A stretch of 64,000 nucleotides of DNA from Lepidodermella squamata (lineage: Eukaryota; Gastrotricha). Of this stretch, positions 45,377 to 53,753 are shown piece after piece. The notes beneath the pieces were generated by a model. It was not told the origin of the DNA. It ran no database searches and worked only from the letters and a program-made list of their open reading frames with translations. Location of the stretch: positions 1,860,001-1,924,000 of the forward strand of contig JBLDXI010000010.1 in assembly GCA_047495785.1 (NCBI GenBank). The letters run 5' to 3'. The position numbers were made by a program, and so were the translations under genes. Numbering within the stretch: position 1 is the stretch's first letter; each line of letters opens with the position of its first letter.

Positions 45377-46309
45377 TTAAGAATTTCTTTTATGGACAGA
45401 ATTTTCGTGCTTCCGCAGACACGCAGCTTGTCGAAACTTTTTGTCGCACATTGAGCATTGAAAGCGAAAAACGCCGTCGTGGACGTAATTATGCATAGTC
45501 AAACTGAAAATACGTTGGGAAAATTTTAAAAATAACCCAGCTGCAACGGTACTAAACCTGAATTTTCGTGCGAATTTCTTGCCGCAAGTTTGACATTGAT
45601 AAGGCTTGCAATTCGGGTCATGCGTCCTGATATGATCATTGCGGTGAGTTTCTTGGGTAAATGCCGCCTCGCATAACGGGCACTTGAACGGCCTCTCCCC
45701 GGTATGAATCCTACGATGCTTAACCAAAGCCCTTCTTCGGCCGAATTGCTTTGAACAAAAATCGCAGATATGCATCCTACCAGAGCTTGCTGGCTTAAGA
45801 ATCGCTGGCTTTGTCAAATTCTCCGGCTCTTTGCTAGAATCCGTATCAGGTTTCATAGAATCTTCATCCTTATCCTCGGAATTCGATCCAGAGGAGATTG
45901 GGGAGTTCGAAATTGCGGTGTTGTCGTTGATTTGTGGACCTGATTCGGCTAACGTGTTTAAAGTGAGGTAGAATCGATTTTCAGCAGATATCACAGAAGA
46001 CGAGAGCTTGATAACGCCCTTAACGACCAACATCCCAGGCGTTGCTTCGTCCTTATTCTCCGGCATAAGGAAGCCGCAAACCTTCCCAGATTCTGAACCA
46101 TCGACAATTGCGATAACTGAAGCTGAAGGTAGCACTAAGGGTGTGTCGGAAGGTTTTGCTGGGGCGTCTTCGGGATCTTGTTTAATCGAAGAGAGATTTA
46201 GACTGATTCCGTGAGCTTCAGACTCGTGTTGGTCCAACTCTTCCGCGTTATTCACGACTTGCCCGCAGTAACAGCAAATGATCGGGGTTTCATCGATGAT
46301 AGGATCCAT
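45377..46309 (-). CDS. C2H2 zinc-finger protein, two exons (292 aa)
   Basis: Exons 46309-45558 and 45503-45377, with a 54-nt GT-AG intron (45557-45504) giving 879 nt. There are five C2H2 fingers: one near the N-terminus (CCYCG..H..H), then four in a row (ICDFCSKQF, KCPLCEAAF, QCQTCGKKF, QCSMCDKKF) with a TGERPF linker between the first two. The middle is Ser/Asp/Glu-rich and may be regulatory. Splicing restores the fourth finger as CGKKFARKFSLTMHNYVH. The intron length is a multiple of three and has no stop, so an unspliced reading exists but breaks that finger. Likely a nuclear DNA-binding transcription factor. AATAAA at 45306-45311 (complement). Confidence 0.85.
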   Translation of the reverse strand: MDPIIDETPIICCYCGQVVNNAEELDQHESEAHGISLNLSSIKQDPEDAPAKPSDTPLVLPSASVIAIVDGSESGKVCGFLMPENKDEATPGMLVVKGVIKLSSSVISAENRFYLTLNTLAESGPQINDNTAISNSPISSGSNSEDKDEDSMKPDTDSSKEPENLTKPAILKPASSGRMHICDFCSKQFGRRRALVKHRRIHTGERPFKCPLCEAAFTQETHRNDHIRTHDPNCKPYQCQTCGKKFARKFRFSTVAAGLFLKFSQRIFSLTMHNYVHDGVFRFQCSMCDKKFRQAACLRKHENSVHKRNS

Positions 46310-47329
46310 TGCTCACGGGCACTTGGTAACGGAAGTTGAGGGGTGTAATTATGAAGTTGGGAAAGCACCAGCTTTGTAGTATGAGGATACCCGAGGGCTG
46401 TTTGTATATATACAAGTGATAAAAACACACAAGGTCAACGTCGCACCGGTGCGTGCGGGGTACTGGTGGCTGTAGGTTAGCATAGCGGTACCACAAAACA
46501 GATAGATACCTGTAGTAGTAGTAGTAGCAACAGCAACAGGAGCCCGCGTGTTAAAAGATTGATGCTTGTGTATATACATACGCATCACTGTTGGGTACAT
46601 GTGTACAAATAACCAATGTGTTTTTGCGAACAGCCCGTGTATAGGCAGGGGCGCTCCAACGCCACCGCCACTGCCACGATTTTTCGCCTGCTGCCACCGC
46701 CAGTACGCAGGGGCAACGATAAGATTTTTAGCGGGCTCTCATTGTCAAATGGCAAGCTTACTACATATACAATACGGTGGCGTGTTTCATCTCGCTAACA
46801 TCACCTTGGCGAGGTGGTGTTTTTCGCAACTCTTCCAACCATTCATGAAAACATCTACATCTGCAAAAAATACACAGCAGTATGCGATGAAGAAACGTAT
46901 TAGCTGGGGATCTTTCGCTCAGGCTCAATTCCGGGCCCAAGTTTGGTCGTTTATTAGTTTCGACCGGCCCCCAATCGGATTGCGCAATTGGAGGGTAAAA
47001 GCGACCACTAAGACAACAATTTCGAATAGTTTCAGCGAATTTTCGGCCGCGCGTGCTTTCGGTAGTTATTAGGAAGCAAAGAAGCCAATGCCTTCGACAA
47101 ATTCTTGGTTTCTGCCACGGAACAATGTCCATTGGTGAATCAGAAGGCTGCAAATTGACTGATTCCTTGATGGCCAATTTTTACACTAAAAATTAAAACA
47201 ATGGTGATATTTAGCTGAAAGCTTTCCATGTACCCTAAGCACTCTATCCGCCCCGAAATTCCACCTGAAGAGTATATCGTAAAATGGAAACATAGAAGTT
47301 ACTATTTGCAATTAATTGAAAGCAAAATA
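46310..47329. other. Intergenic, no supported gene
   Basis: A TAG trinucleotide run at 46511-46530 precedes CAACAGCAACAG. Open frames at 46566-47072 (plus) and 46761-47177 (minus) overlap each other and show no domain, promoter or conserved pattern. Part of this is probably the promoter and 5' UTR of the zinc-finger gene. Confidence 0.4.
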
Positions 47330-47514
47330 TATTTATTTTCTAGAGTGTGACTCTTCATTATAACGAAATCGAAAGGTGAAGAAACTAAGTACGACATAGG
47401 AGCCTTTCCTTGCAGTTGACGCGAGTAAGGTGTAGAAAATGAGTGATATGTCATTTGAAAGTCGAAATACTAAGAGAAAGCTAAAACTAGAAGGAACTAA
47501 ACAGCGAGAATTGT

Positions 47515-48516
47515 TTATGCAGAGGCGGCGGTGGTGGACCTCTTGTTGCAACGAGCCTTGGGGGCAGCGGAGCCAGAGCCAGACTGCTGCTGCTGACGAG
47601 ACTTGGGGGCAGCGGAGCCAGAGCCAGACTGCTGCTGCTGACGAGACTTGGGGGCTGCGGAGCCAGAACCAGACTGCTGCTGCTGACGAGACTTGGGGGC
47701 AGCGGAGCCAGAGCCAGACTGCTGCTGCTGACGAGACTTGGGGGCTGCGGAGCCAGAGCCAGACGGCTGCTGCTGACGAGACTTGGGGGCAGCGGAGCCA
47801 GAGCCAGACTGCTGCTGCTGACGAGACTTGGGGGCAGCGGAACCAGAACCAGACTGCTGCTGCTGGCGAGACTTGGGAGCAGCGGAACCAGAACCAGACT
47901 GCTGCTGCTGGCGGGCCTTGGGGGCAGCGGAACCAGAACCAGACTGCTGCTGCTGGCGAGCTTTAGCAACGCCGAAGCCAGAGCCGGACTGCTGCTGTTG
48001 GCGAGACTTGGGGGCAGCGGAGCCAGAGCCGGACTGCTGACGGGCAGCGGCGGCCTTCTGGGTGTTCGACCTCTTGTTGCAACGAGCCTTAGCAGAGGCA
48101 GAGCCAGACTGCTGCTGCTGGCGAGTCTTGGGAGCAGCGGAGCCAGAACCAGACTGCTGACGGGCAGCGGCGGCCTTCTGGGTGGTGGACCTCTTGTTGC
48201 AACGAGCCTTGGGGGCAGCGGAGCCAGAGCCAGACTGCTGCTGCTGCTGCTGCTGACGAGTCTGGGCAACTCCGGAGCTAGACTGCTGCTGACGGGCTTC
48301 CGCTTCTTCTTCTTTTTCAGATTCCTCTTCCTCGGATGATTCCTCGGAGTGAGAGTGCTCATGGGAGTGTTCCTGGGAGTGAGAGCCATGAGGAGGGGGA
48401 GGAGGTCCGTGGGGGTTGCGGGCAATGGGGCCGGAGCCAGAGGCCGGAGGAGGACCCTGAGGGGCAGCCATGACGGCGGCAAACAGAGCAGCGACCAAAG
48501 CAATGCGGACGAACAT
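47515..48516 (-). CDS. Secreted repeat protein 2 with 15-residue QQQQSGSG units (333 aa)
   Basis: Paralogue of the gene at 31404. Same order: signal peptide (MFVRIALVAALFAAVMA), GPPPPPHGSHSQEHSHEHS, an acidic Ser/Glu tract, then the repeats. It has two internal CNKRS(T/N)TQKAAAAR modules instead of one, then eleven QQQQSGSGSAAPKSR-type units (one QQQP, one GFGVAKAR), ending CNKRSTTAASA as in copy 1. Three Cys occur, each in a CNKR context with a dibasic KR, which could be a processing site. The number and order of units differ from copy 1, showing unequal repeat turnover after duplication. Poly(A) signal complement at 47332-47337. Function unknown. Confidence 0.8.
   Translation of the reverse strand: MFVRIALVAALFAAVMAAPQGPPPASGSGPIARNPHGPPPPPHGSHSQEHSHEHSHSEESSEEEESEKEEEAEARQQQSSSGVAQTRQQQQQQQSGSGSAAPKARCNKRSTTQKAAAARQQSGSGSAAPKTRQQQQSGSASAKARCNKRSNTQKAAAARQQSGSGSAAPKSRQQQQSGSGFGVAKARQQQQSGSGSAAPKARQQQQSGSGSAAPKSRQQQQSGSGSAAPKSRQQQQSGSGSAAPKSRQQQPSGSGSAAPKSRQQQQSGSGSAAPKSRQQQQSGSGSAAPKSRQQQQSGSGSAAPKSRQQQQSGSGSAAPKARCNKRSTTAASA
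47551..48045 (-). repeat. 45-bp coding tandem repeat, 11 units
   Basis: Eleven 45-bp units between the last CNKR module and the QQSGSGSAAPKSR start unit. Eight consecutive units are the AAPKSR type, more uniform than in copy 1. Confidence 0.8.
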
Positions 48517-48596
48517 CTTTTGTATTTGGCTATTTAGTAAACTTTATAAATTAGTAGTAGAAGGATAGTTGTGATTTCAGCTATGAATTTTGCCCG

Positions 48597-48604
48597 CTTA
48601 AATA
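48597..48604 (-). promoter_or_regulatory. TATA-like box of repeat-protein gene 2
   Basis: TATTTAAG on the minus strand, about 80 bp before the ATG, inside a block conserved with 31316-31323. Confidence 0.55.
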
Positions 48605-48870
48605 GCCAAATCCTTACGTGGGATGATCGTTTCAGCTGCCATCCCCCGTACTCGCGTGGTCGTACCGCCAGGAAAAAAGAACGGGTCTTTGTCGGTGTAG
48701 TTTGATAAGATGTCAGTTTTTGTGTAACGACAGCTGAATTATCGTACATATCAGATGTCGATAGCATATACAAGATTCACGTGCACATCCGCACTCTGGA
48801 AGTGTAATCAAGCCGCGTCAGTTCCAAACTCCACTTTTCTCTATCCTCCATTGGGGACACGCCGAGAGAA

Positions 48871-50110
48871 AGATGAGCATGACTTGTAGAGGAATGCTAA
48901 ACATTTCAAAATCCTTCCTTGTCATCCTCCAAGAACAACAACAAACAACAACAACCAATTTATCCCACTGTTCGGTGGTTTGGGTGATAAAAGATCGGAC
49001 TTTTAGCTTGTGAAATCCCCTCAATTAGGGCCCTGTGAGTATCCTAATTCACGGATTTTCAACATTTATCTGAATCCATACCCAAAATCACCCTATTTCA
49101 TGTACAAAAATGCAGTTATTTATATACTGAAAGCATGAATTCAGATACCGAAACTAAATTCATGCTTTCGGTAGATGAATTAGGGTGATATTTTTTCTGG
49201 TGCATAGTACACGAGTGTACTATAGGACACGGTTTGGGAAACGCTGGTTGAAATGACTATTCATTTTGACAAATGCGGCAAATAACCTTTTTCCCTCCCT
49301 GGCAGCTCCGGAATCTAAGATCGCACCCTGGATCCTACTATCCACTTTGTGTTTCAAATAGTAAGTTAATCTTAGACCGCCTTTTTCAACTTATTGCTGC
49401 TATGACTCCGGGATGAAACAATTTTGTCGTGCGATGCACTAATAAATTTTTTACATTCATGCAAAGAATGTCCTTGCCACACCCTCTGACCGGTTTAAAT
49501 TGACCACGAACCACGAACGTTAACTCCATATTAATCGTGATAAATTACTGCGGAAAAAACACTTGCAAAAAATCTTATTGATCGTACGACCATAATGTTT
49601 CATCTGGAAGTCATAGCAGCGATCGATTGACCAATCAGCGCGCGCCCAGAAATTTCACAATGAAAATTCCAGCCGTTACCATTTCTCAGCAAATCCGACG
49701 GGAGTTTTAAAGCATTGAGTTCGTCATTTGCCCTGTGATTCCTCGCAGCACTCCCAGTCCAGCAGCAGTCCTGTTTGGCAACGTCTTTGAATAGGCGGGA
49801 AAGGACGATTGAGTCACAAAGTGTGAAGTATATTTTTTGCATCGCAATATTTCAATAACTTCATCACCATGAGGATGGGGCGACAGAGTTGGGCCAGCAG
49901 AATGTCTCTCATGTATATGCTGTGGTGTATTTCTATGAGCATTCACATATTCACTGGAATAGAAAAGGCGGGGATAAACAATGACCACACAACGCCATTA
50001 TCTCTCGAAAACAAACACCTGATATAATATTTTGCATATTCTGGAGGCCAACAACAACATATATTTAGAATTTAGATGTTATTTTGAAGTATTATTCAAA
50101 ATAACCATGA
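48871..50110. other. Intergenic with short inverted repeats
   Basis: Contains the element at 49087-49189 and, at about 49303-49331, sequence matching the right end of the hAT-like element at 61158-61406 (GGCAGCTCCGGAATC..GATCGCACCCTG). No gene. Confidence 0.45.
49087..49189. repeat. Inverted-repeat element with nested hairpin
   Basis: ATCACCCTA and its inverse TAGGGTGAT bound 103 bp; inside, ACTGAAAGCATGAATT pairs with AATTCATGCTTTCGGT. Small MITE-like or structured element. Confidence 0.45.
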
Positions 50111-50121
50111 CAGGCACCGGC

Positions 50122-50128
50122 TATAAAA
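50122..50128 (+). promoter_or_regulatory. TATA box of the cysteine protease gene
   Basis: TATAAAA, 74 bp before the ATG at 50196, with a TCATCAGTC initiator-like sequence about 30 bp downstream. Confidence 0.6.
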
Positions 50129-50195
50129 TCGCCAAATTGATGCATCAAAATCATCAGTCAACTTTTCCCAATTCAAACATTCCTGAATACGAACG

Positions 50196-51545
50196 ATGAA
50201 CGGCACCTTTGTCGCTTTCTTACTCGTTGCAGCCGCTGTTCTGGTGAGCGTAGCCGGAACTCCAATCAAGACGGACGACCAGGACGATCCTCGCTGGGTG
50301 GAGCACCGGCAGCAGCATCCAGATCCGGAAATCGATACTGAGGAAGAGGACGAAGAAGCCGAGGCCGAACTCCTGGACACGATCAAGGATATCGAGAAGT
50401 GGAACAAGGAGAACGACAACACGGATCCGGATGTTGAGTTTGGCCTTAACGCGTACAGCCACAAGAGCGAGGAATGGAAGCGCAAGCATCTCCGAGGCGC
50501 CATCCCCGCAACCGGCGTCCCCCTCTCAGAATTAGTCACAGACGCATCCGGCAACGCGACCCGCACCAAGCGCAGCTCATTCAGCGGACAAACGTCCTGC
50601 ACTACGAAGATCGTCAACGGGGTGCGGTCTCGGACTTGCACCATCTGCGTTACAGAGACCGACGATAACGGCAACGTGGTCCAGAAGAAGTGCATGCCTC
50701 AGGATGGAACCGTCAATATGCAGGACGTGATGAATAAAATGGCGACTGACAAGCCGCTGTACTCCTTCGCAACTGGCGATATCACGTATGACAACGCCCC
50801 GACCCTGGATGTGTCTGAAGAGGATGCAGAGACCTTCCCCGGTTTCACAATGGACTGGCGCACCAAGGGGTACTTGAGCCCGATCAAGGACCAGAAGGGC
50901 TGCGGAAGCTGCTACTCGTTCGCTGCGACCGCTGTCTACGAATCCCGAGTTGCGATCCAGAACAAAGCTACGCCTTTCGTCATGGCTGAGCAGCAGATCA
51001 TCGACTGCGCCAAGGGCAACCAGGGGGCCAACGGGTGCAATGGCGGCAACCTCGCCGGCGTGTCCAATTACTTCAAGAGCGTTCAATCCTACGCGTCCCC
51101 GGATTCGTACCCGTACGAAATCACCGACAGAAACGGCTGCCGCTTTGATTCATCGTCCGGATCACCGATAGCTATTAAAGACTCCTTCAACGTCATGGGA
51201 ACGACCAGCACCCCGTATTACTCTAACGAAGTGCCCCAGGCGCAGATGATGCCCAAAATCTTGGAGGCGCTCAAGTACGGCCCAGTTTACTTGAGCATCT
51301 ACGCGACGGACCAGTTCCAAGAGTACAGGCAGGGTGTGTGGGACGCGAGAGACTGCCCCGCTGGTCAGACCAACCACGCTGTTGTTGCCGTAGGCTATGG
51401 CACAGACCCAGAGACCGGCGAGGACTACTGGATCATCCGCAACTCTTGGGGCAAGACTTGGGGCCGCAATGGCTACGGTAAGATTCGCAAGGGCATCAAC
51501 CGGTGCGGCATCGAGTCTAGCTTGTCCATTCCTTATTTCGCCTAA
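50196..51545 (+). CDS. Papain-like (C1A) cysteine protease with unusual Cys-rich prosegment
   Basis: Intronless, 449 aa. Signal peptide 1-21. The prosegment has an acidic stretch and an I29-like part (LNAYSHKSEEWKRKHL, 85-99). The mature domain from about 215 has the full catalytic set: Gln233 (KDQKGCGSC), Cys239 in GSCYSF (usually GSCWAF), His394 (TNHAVVAVGYG) and Asn416 (RNSWGKTWG), plus GCNGG (280-284). Between the I29-like part and the catalytic domain lies an extra segment of about 90 residues, preceded by a TKR site and holding four Cys (135, 148, 151, 166), not found in cathepsins I know. Probably secreted or lysosomal, autoactivated by pro-region removal. Codon use is markedly GC-rich, unlike most neighbours, suggesting high expression. 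AATAAA at 51641. Confidence 0.88.
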   Translation: MNGTFVAFLLVAAAVLVSVAGTPIKTDDQDDPRWVEHRQQHPDPEIDTEEEDEEAEAELLDTIKDIEKWNKENDNTDPDVEFGLNAYSHKSEEWKRKHLRGAIPATGVPLSELVTDASGNATRTKRSSFSGQTSCTTKIVNGVRSRTCTICVTETDDNGNVVQKKCMPQDGTVNMQDVMNKMATDKPLYSFATGDITYDNAPTLDVSEEDAETFPGFTMDWRTKGYLSPIKDQKGCGSCYSFAATAVYESRVAIQNKATPFVMAEQQIIDCAKGNQGANGCNGGNLAGVSNYFKSVQSYASPDSYPYEITDRNGCRFDSSSGSPIAIKDSFNVMGTTSTPYYSNEVPQAQMMPKILEALKYGPVYLSIYATDQFQEYRQGVWDARDCPAGQTNHAVVAVGYGTDPETGEDYWIIRNSWGKTWGRNGYGKIRKGINRCGIESSLSIPYFA

Positions 51546-51863
51546 AAGCATAAAATGCTGATAAAATGGGAGACTTAACGGTGTTGGATTAAAGCAGATT
51601 GTTTTTTCTCTGAGAAATTTAATGTTTTTGTCGTTGTGCAAATAAAATGATGCAAGAATTATTTGGAGCCAGCATTTTGAATTTCATGGAACAGTTCTAC
51701 GAAGTCGGGGATGGGTGGCTGGGCTATTTTCAATGTTTAATGAAAAATTGACGTTTCTGTTTTGAAAACCACCACAAAATGTTTCTTTATTCATCAAAAA
51801 GAGGGGAACGGAAACATAATTTTTCTGAATAGCTTGTTAAAGGGTTCTTCTGAAACAATCATT

Positions 51864-52406
51864 TCAAGGCTGGTAAAGTTCGGAGGTTGAGTTTTGTGCT
51901 TCCATGTACTTCGAGCAAGCAACTTCACAATTGTGCTCATCAAAGTGCGAATATAACCTCACAACATCCTCATCGCATCCATGTCGCTGTTCTTCGCAGG
52001 TTTTAGTTTCAGAGTTGAAGATTACATAAGGCTGAGAGAAACGCTTTCCGCATCCGCCAGCGATCTCGGGCCTGTACGAGCATTTCTGGCGGTTAGTCAG
52101 CGGCTCATCAGCAGGATTCAGCGGGGAATTGTCGCCACAAGTTTCGCGGCACTCCCAGACACTTTGGAAGGACATTTGCTCAACGTATTCTTGATTGCAG
52201 TCGCCGTATTCCAAAACGCAACGGCCGCTTGTGCTGTCAAAGACGTGATAATAGTCCAGGCCACCGATCATGCAGTGATAAGGCGCAGGTTTGAAAGAGC
52301 AGCGGTCTGTGCTTCGTTCGTGGCGACTGAAAGCAGTCCATTGGCAGCCGAGAGCCAAAGTCGCGACAGCACAGAATAGGACGATCCTTGTTACTGAGGC
52401 AGTCAT
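51864..52406 (-). CDS. Secreted protein with two Kunitz-like domains (180 aa)
   Basis: Signal peptide (MTASVTRIVLFCAVATLALG), then two six-Cys domains with spacing C-8-C-17-C-6-C-15-C-3-C (CSFKPAPYHC .. CRETC) and C-9-C-17-C-6-C-15-C-3-C (CSYRPEIAGGC .. CEVAC). Canonical Kunitz inhibitors have 8-15-7-12-3 and a YGGC/GNxN core; here the order and C-x3-C end match but the C4-C5 loop is three longer and the P1 loop differs, so protease inhibition is uncertain. TATAAAAA at 52483-52490 and a poly(A) signal at 51786-51791 (both complement) define a compact one-exon gene. Closest relative in the window: 62156. Confidence 0.85.
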   Translation of the reverse strand: MTASVTRIVLFCAVATLALGCQWTAFSRHERSTDRCSFKPAPYHCMIGGLDYYHVFDSTSGRCVLEYGDCNQEYVEQMSFQSVWECRETCGDNSPLNPADEPLTNRQKCSYRPEIAGGCGKRFSQPYVIFNSETKTCEEQRHGCDEDVVRLYSHFDEHNCEVACSKYMEAQNSTSELYQP

Positions 52407-52482
52407 TGCTTAAAGTTTGAAACGAAATGATTGTTTGAATGAGAAGTGAGTTGGTGAATGAAATTAGGCGTTCTCCCAGCCA

Positions 52483-52490
52483 TTTTTATA
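52483..52490 (-). promoter_or_regulatory. TATA box of the 51864-52406 gene
   Basis: TATAAAAA on the minus strand, 77 bp before the ATG at 52406. Confidence 0.6.
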
Positions 52491-52901
52491 GGCAATATCA
52501 CGAGACACACGCCAACTATTTAGCTCGCTCTATTTTTTGTGAAATTCCGGAAGTGAATAGCTGCTTTGCATACCAGGTTGAAAAAAACCGCGTGGAACTC
52601 AATTAGTCATTCCGATTTCGCTATGCTACGCTTCAAACGGTTCATCCAACAACGTAAAAATGATGATGGTTGGATTTTTGGGAATTTCTGCTGGTTTGAG
52701 AATTCAACGCTAAATAATCAGCTGATGAGTCCTGAAATCAGACTTCGAAAGAGACTGCATTAAGCCGATTCAACCTCACTGCCACTTTTTCATGTTTCTC
52801 AGTCCAGTCACGATCTTGCGAATAACAGATGCTCCCTATCCCGGCCAGACTGTTTTTCCTCCTGATTTCAATTCAAACAGAATCCTAAAGCCTTTCTAGC
52901 A

Positions 52902-53306
52902 ATGGTTCGCGTCGAACCACTTGCAATTTTCTTGACACTTTTACATCTCAGCAGCATTGTTAGTGGTAAGAGAGACGATAGGTGTGACCATAAGTTCCCC
53001 ATATGGAAATGCGAAGCTGATTTCGCCCCAGTTTGGATCTATCACCGCCATCACCGCAAATGCAAACTGGCAAATGCTTTCTGCTGGAGTGATTACGACC
53101 GTAGCATGATCTTCGCTGACGAATACGAATGCCGAGAAATCTGCATAGAGCAGGAAGAAAAGCCAGAACCAGATGAGCCGAAATTAAAGCGATATGGTCA
53201 TGGTGACTATGAATATGACTACCCGGAGCAAAAGCCCGAGCCGAAATACCCTGATTCTGATAGAAAATACAGCCGGAAGCGGCCTAGTAACAGACTATGG
53301 CTATGA
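52902..53306 (+). CDS. Secreted single Kunitz-like domain with charged tail (134 aa)
   Basis: Signal peptide (LAIFLTLLHLSSIVSG), one domain C-8-C-16-C-6-C-15-C-3-C (CDHKFPIWKC .. CREIC), then a 60-residue tail rich in Glu/Pro/Lys/Tyr (EEKPEPDEPKLKRYGHGDYE). A KR/KRKR set could be cleaved. AATAAA at 53317-53322. The head-to-head neighbour on the minus strand (51864) is a two-domain member, so both may share upstream sequence. Confidence 0.75.
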   Translation: MVRVEPLAIFLTLLHLSSIVSGKRDDRCDHKFPIWKCEADFAPVWIYHRHHRKCKLANAFCWSDYDRSMIFADEYECREICIEQEEKPEPDEPKLKRYGHGDYEYDYPEQKPEPKYPDSDRKYSRKRPSNRLWL

Positions 53307-53309
53307 CAT

Positions 53310-53750
53310 TTGTTTCAATAAACTCCCTAGCAACCGTTGCCAAGTTAAAGCTGTATCGGTGTGAAATAATGAATTTAGCTGCTGAAAGCCATGTCTCACT
53401 TTCATGTGCATTGTTTGCCTCATTAAATGAATTAACGCAAAGAGTACACTCATATTTCACCGCTGTGCGCTAGCCATCCGCCTTAATGCGTTTGTTCTCA
53501 ATTCTATGAAGTACATAGCTGCTATACAGTGCTATACTACACACACACACACACACGCAAATCTAACGTTGCTTCCGTCCCGCGCATTTAATTTCGTCGT
53601 GCCGTGTTTACCGCCGCAAACGACATTTTTTGCGGCTAGACGCCTCGAATTTTCGCTTAGTTTCCGGCACTCGACTAGGCGCGGCCCTTTTCCCTCGATA
53701 TTGCCTTGTAAAAATTCAGTATAATTTCTCTTGCCAAAAAATTAGAAGCT
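53310..53750. other. Intergenic with CA microsatellite
   Basis: A (CA)n run at about 53529-53551. Probably the promoter region of the next gene; no clear TATA. Confidence 0.4.
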
Positions 53751-53753
53751 ATA

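Larger units (their letters stand above)
47330..48870 (-). repeat. Segmental duplication unit, copy 2 (inverted)
   Basis: Inverted counterpart of 31070-32550. Outside the coding region, the 5' flank from the ATG to about 330 bp upstream and the 3' UTR to TTTATTTTC (47332, complement of the poly(A) signal) align with few gaps. Confidence 0.75.

Noticed and set aside
46566-47177. Overlapping ORFs on both strands upstream of the zinc-finger gene
   Set aside because: No recognisable domain or splice model, and mutual overlap; likely promoter sequence.
50220-51641. Several long antisense ORFs across the cysteine protease
   Set aside because: GC-rich codons with few stops in the antisense frames; the sense frame has the full catalytic set.
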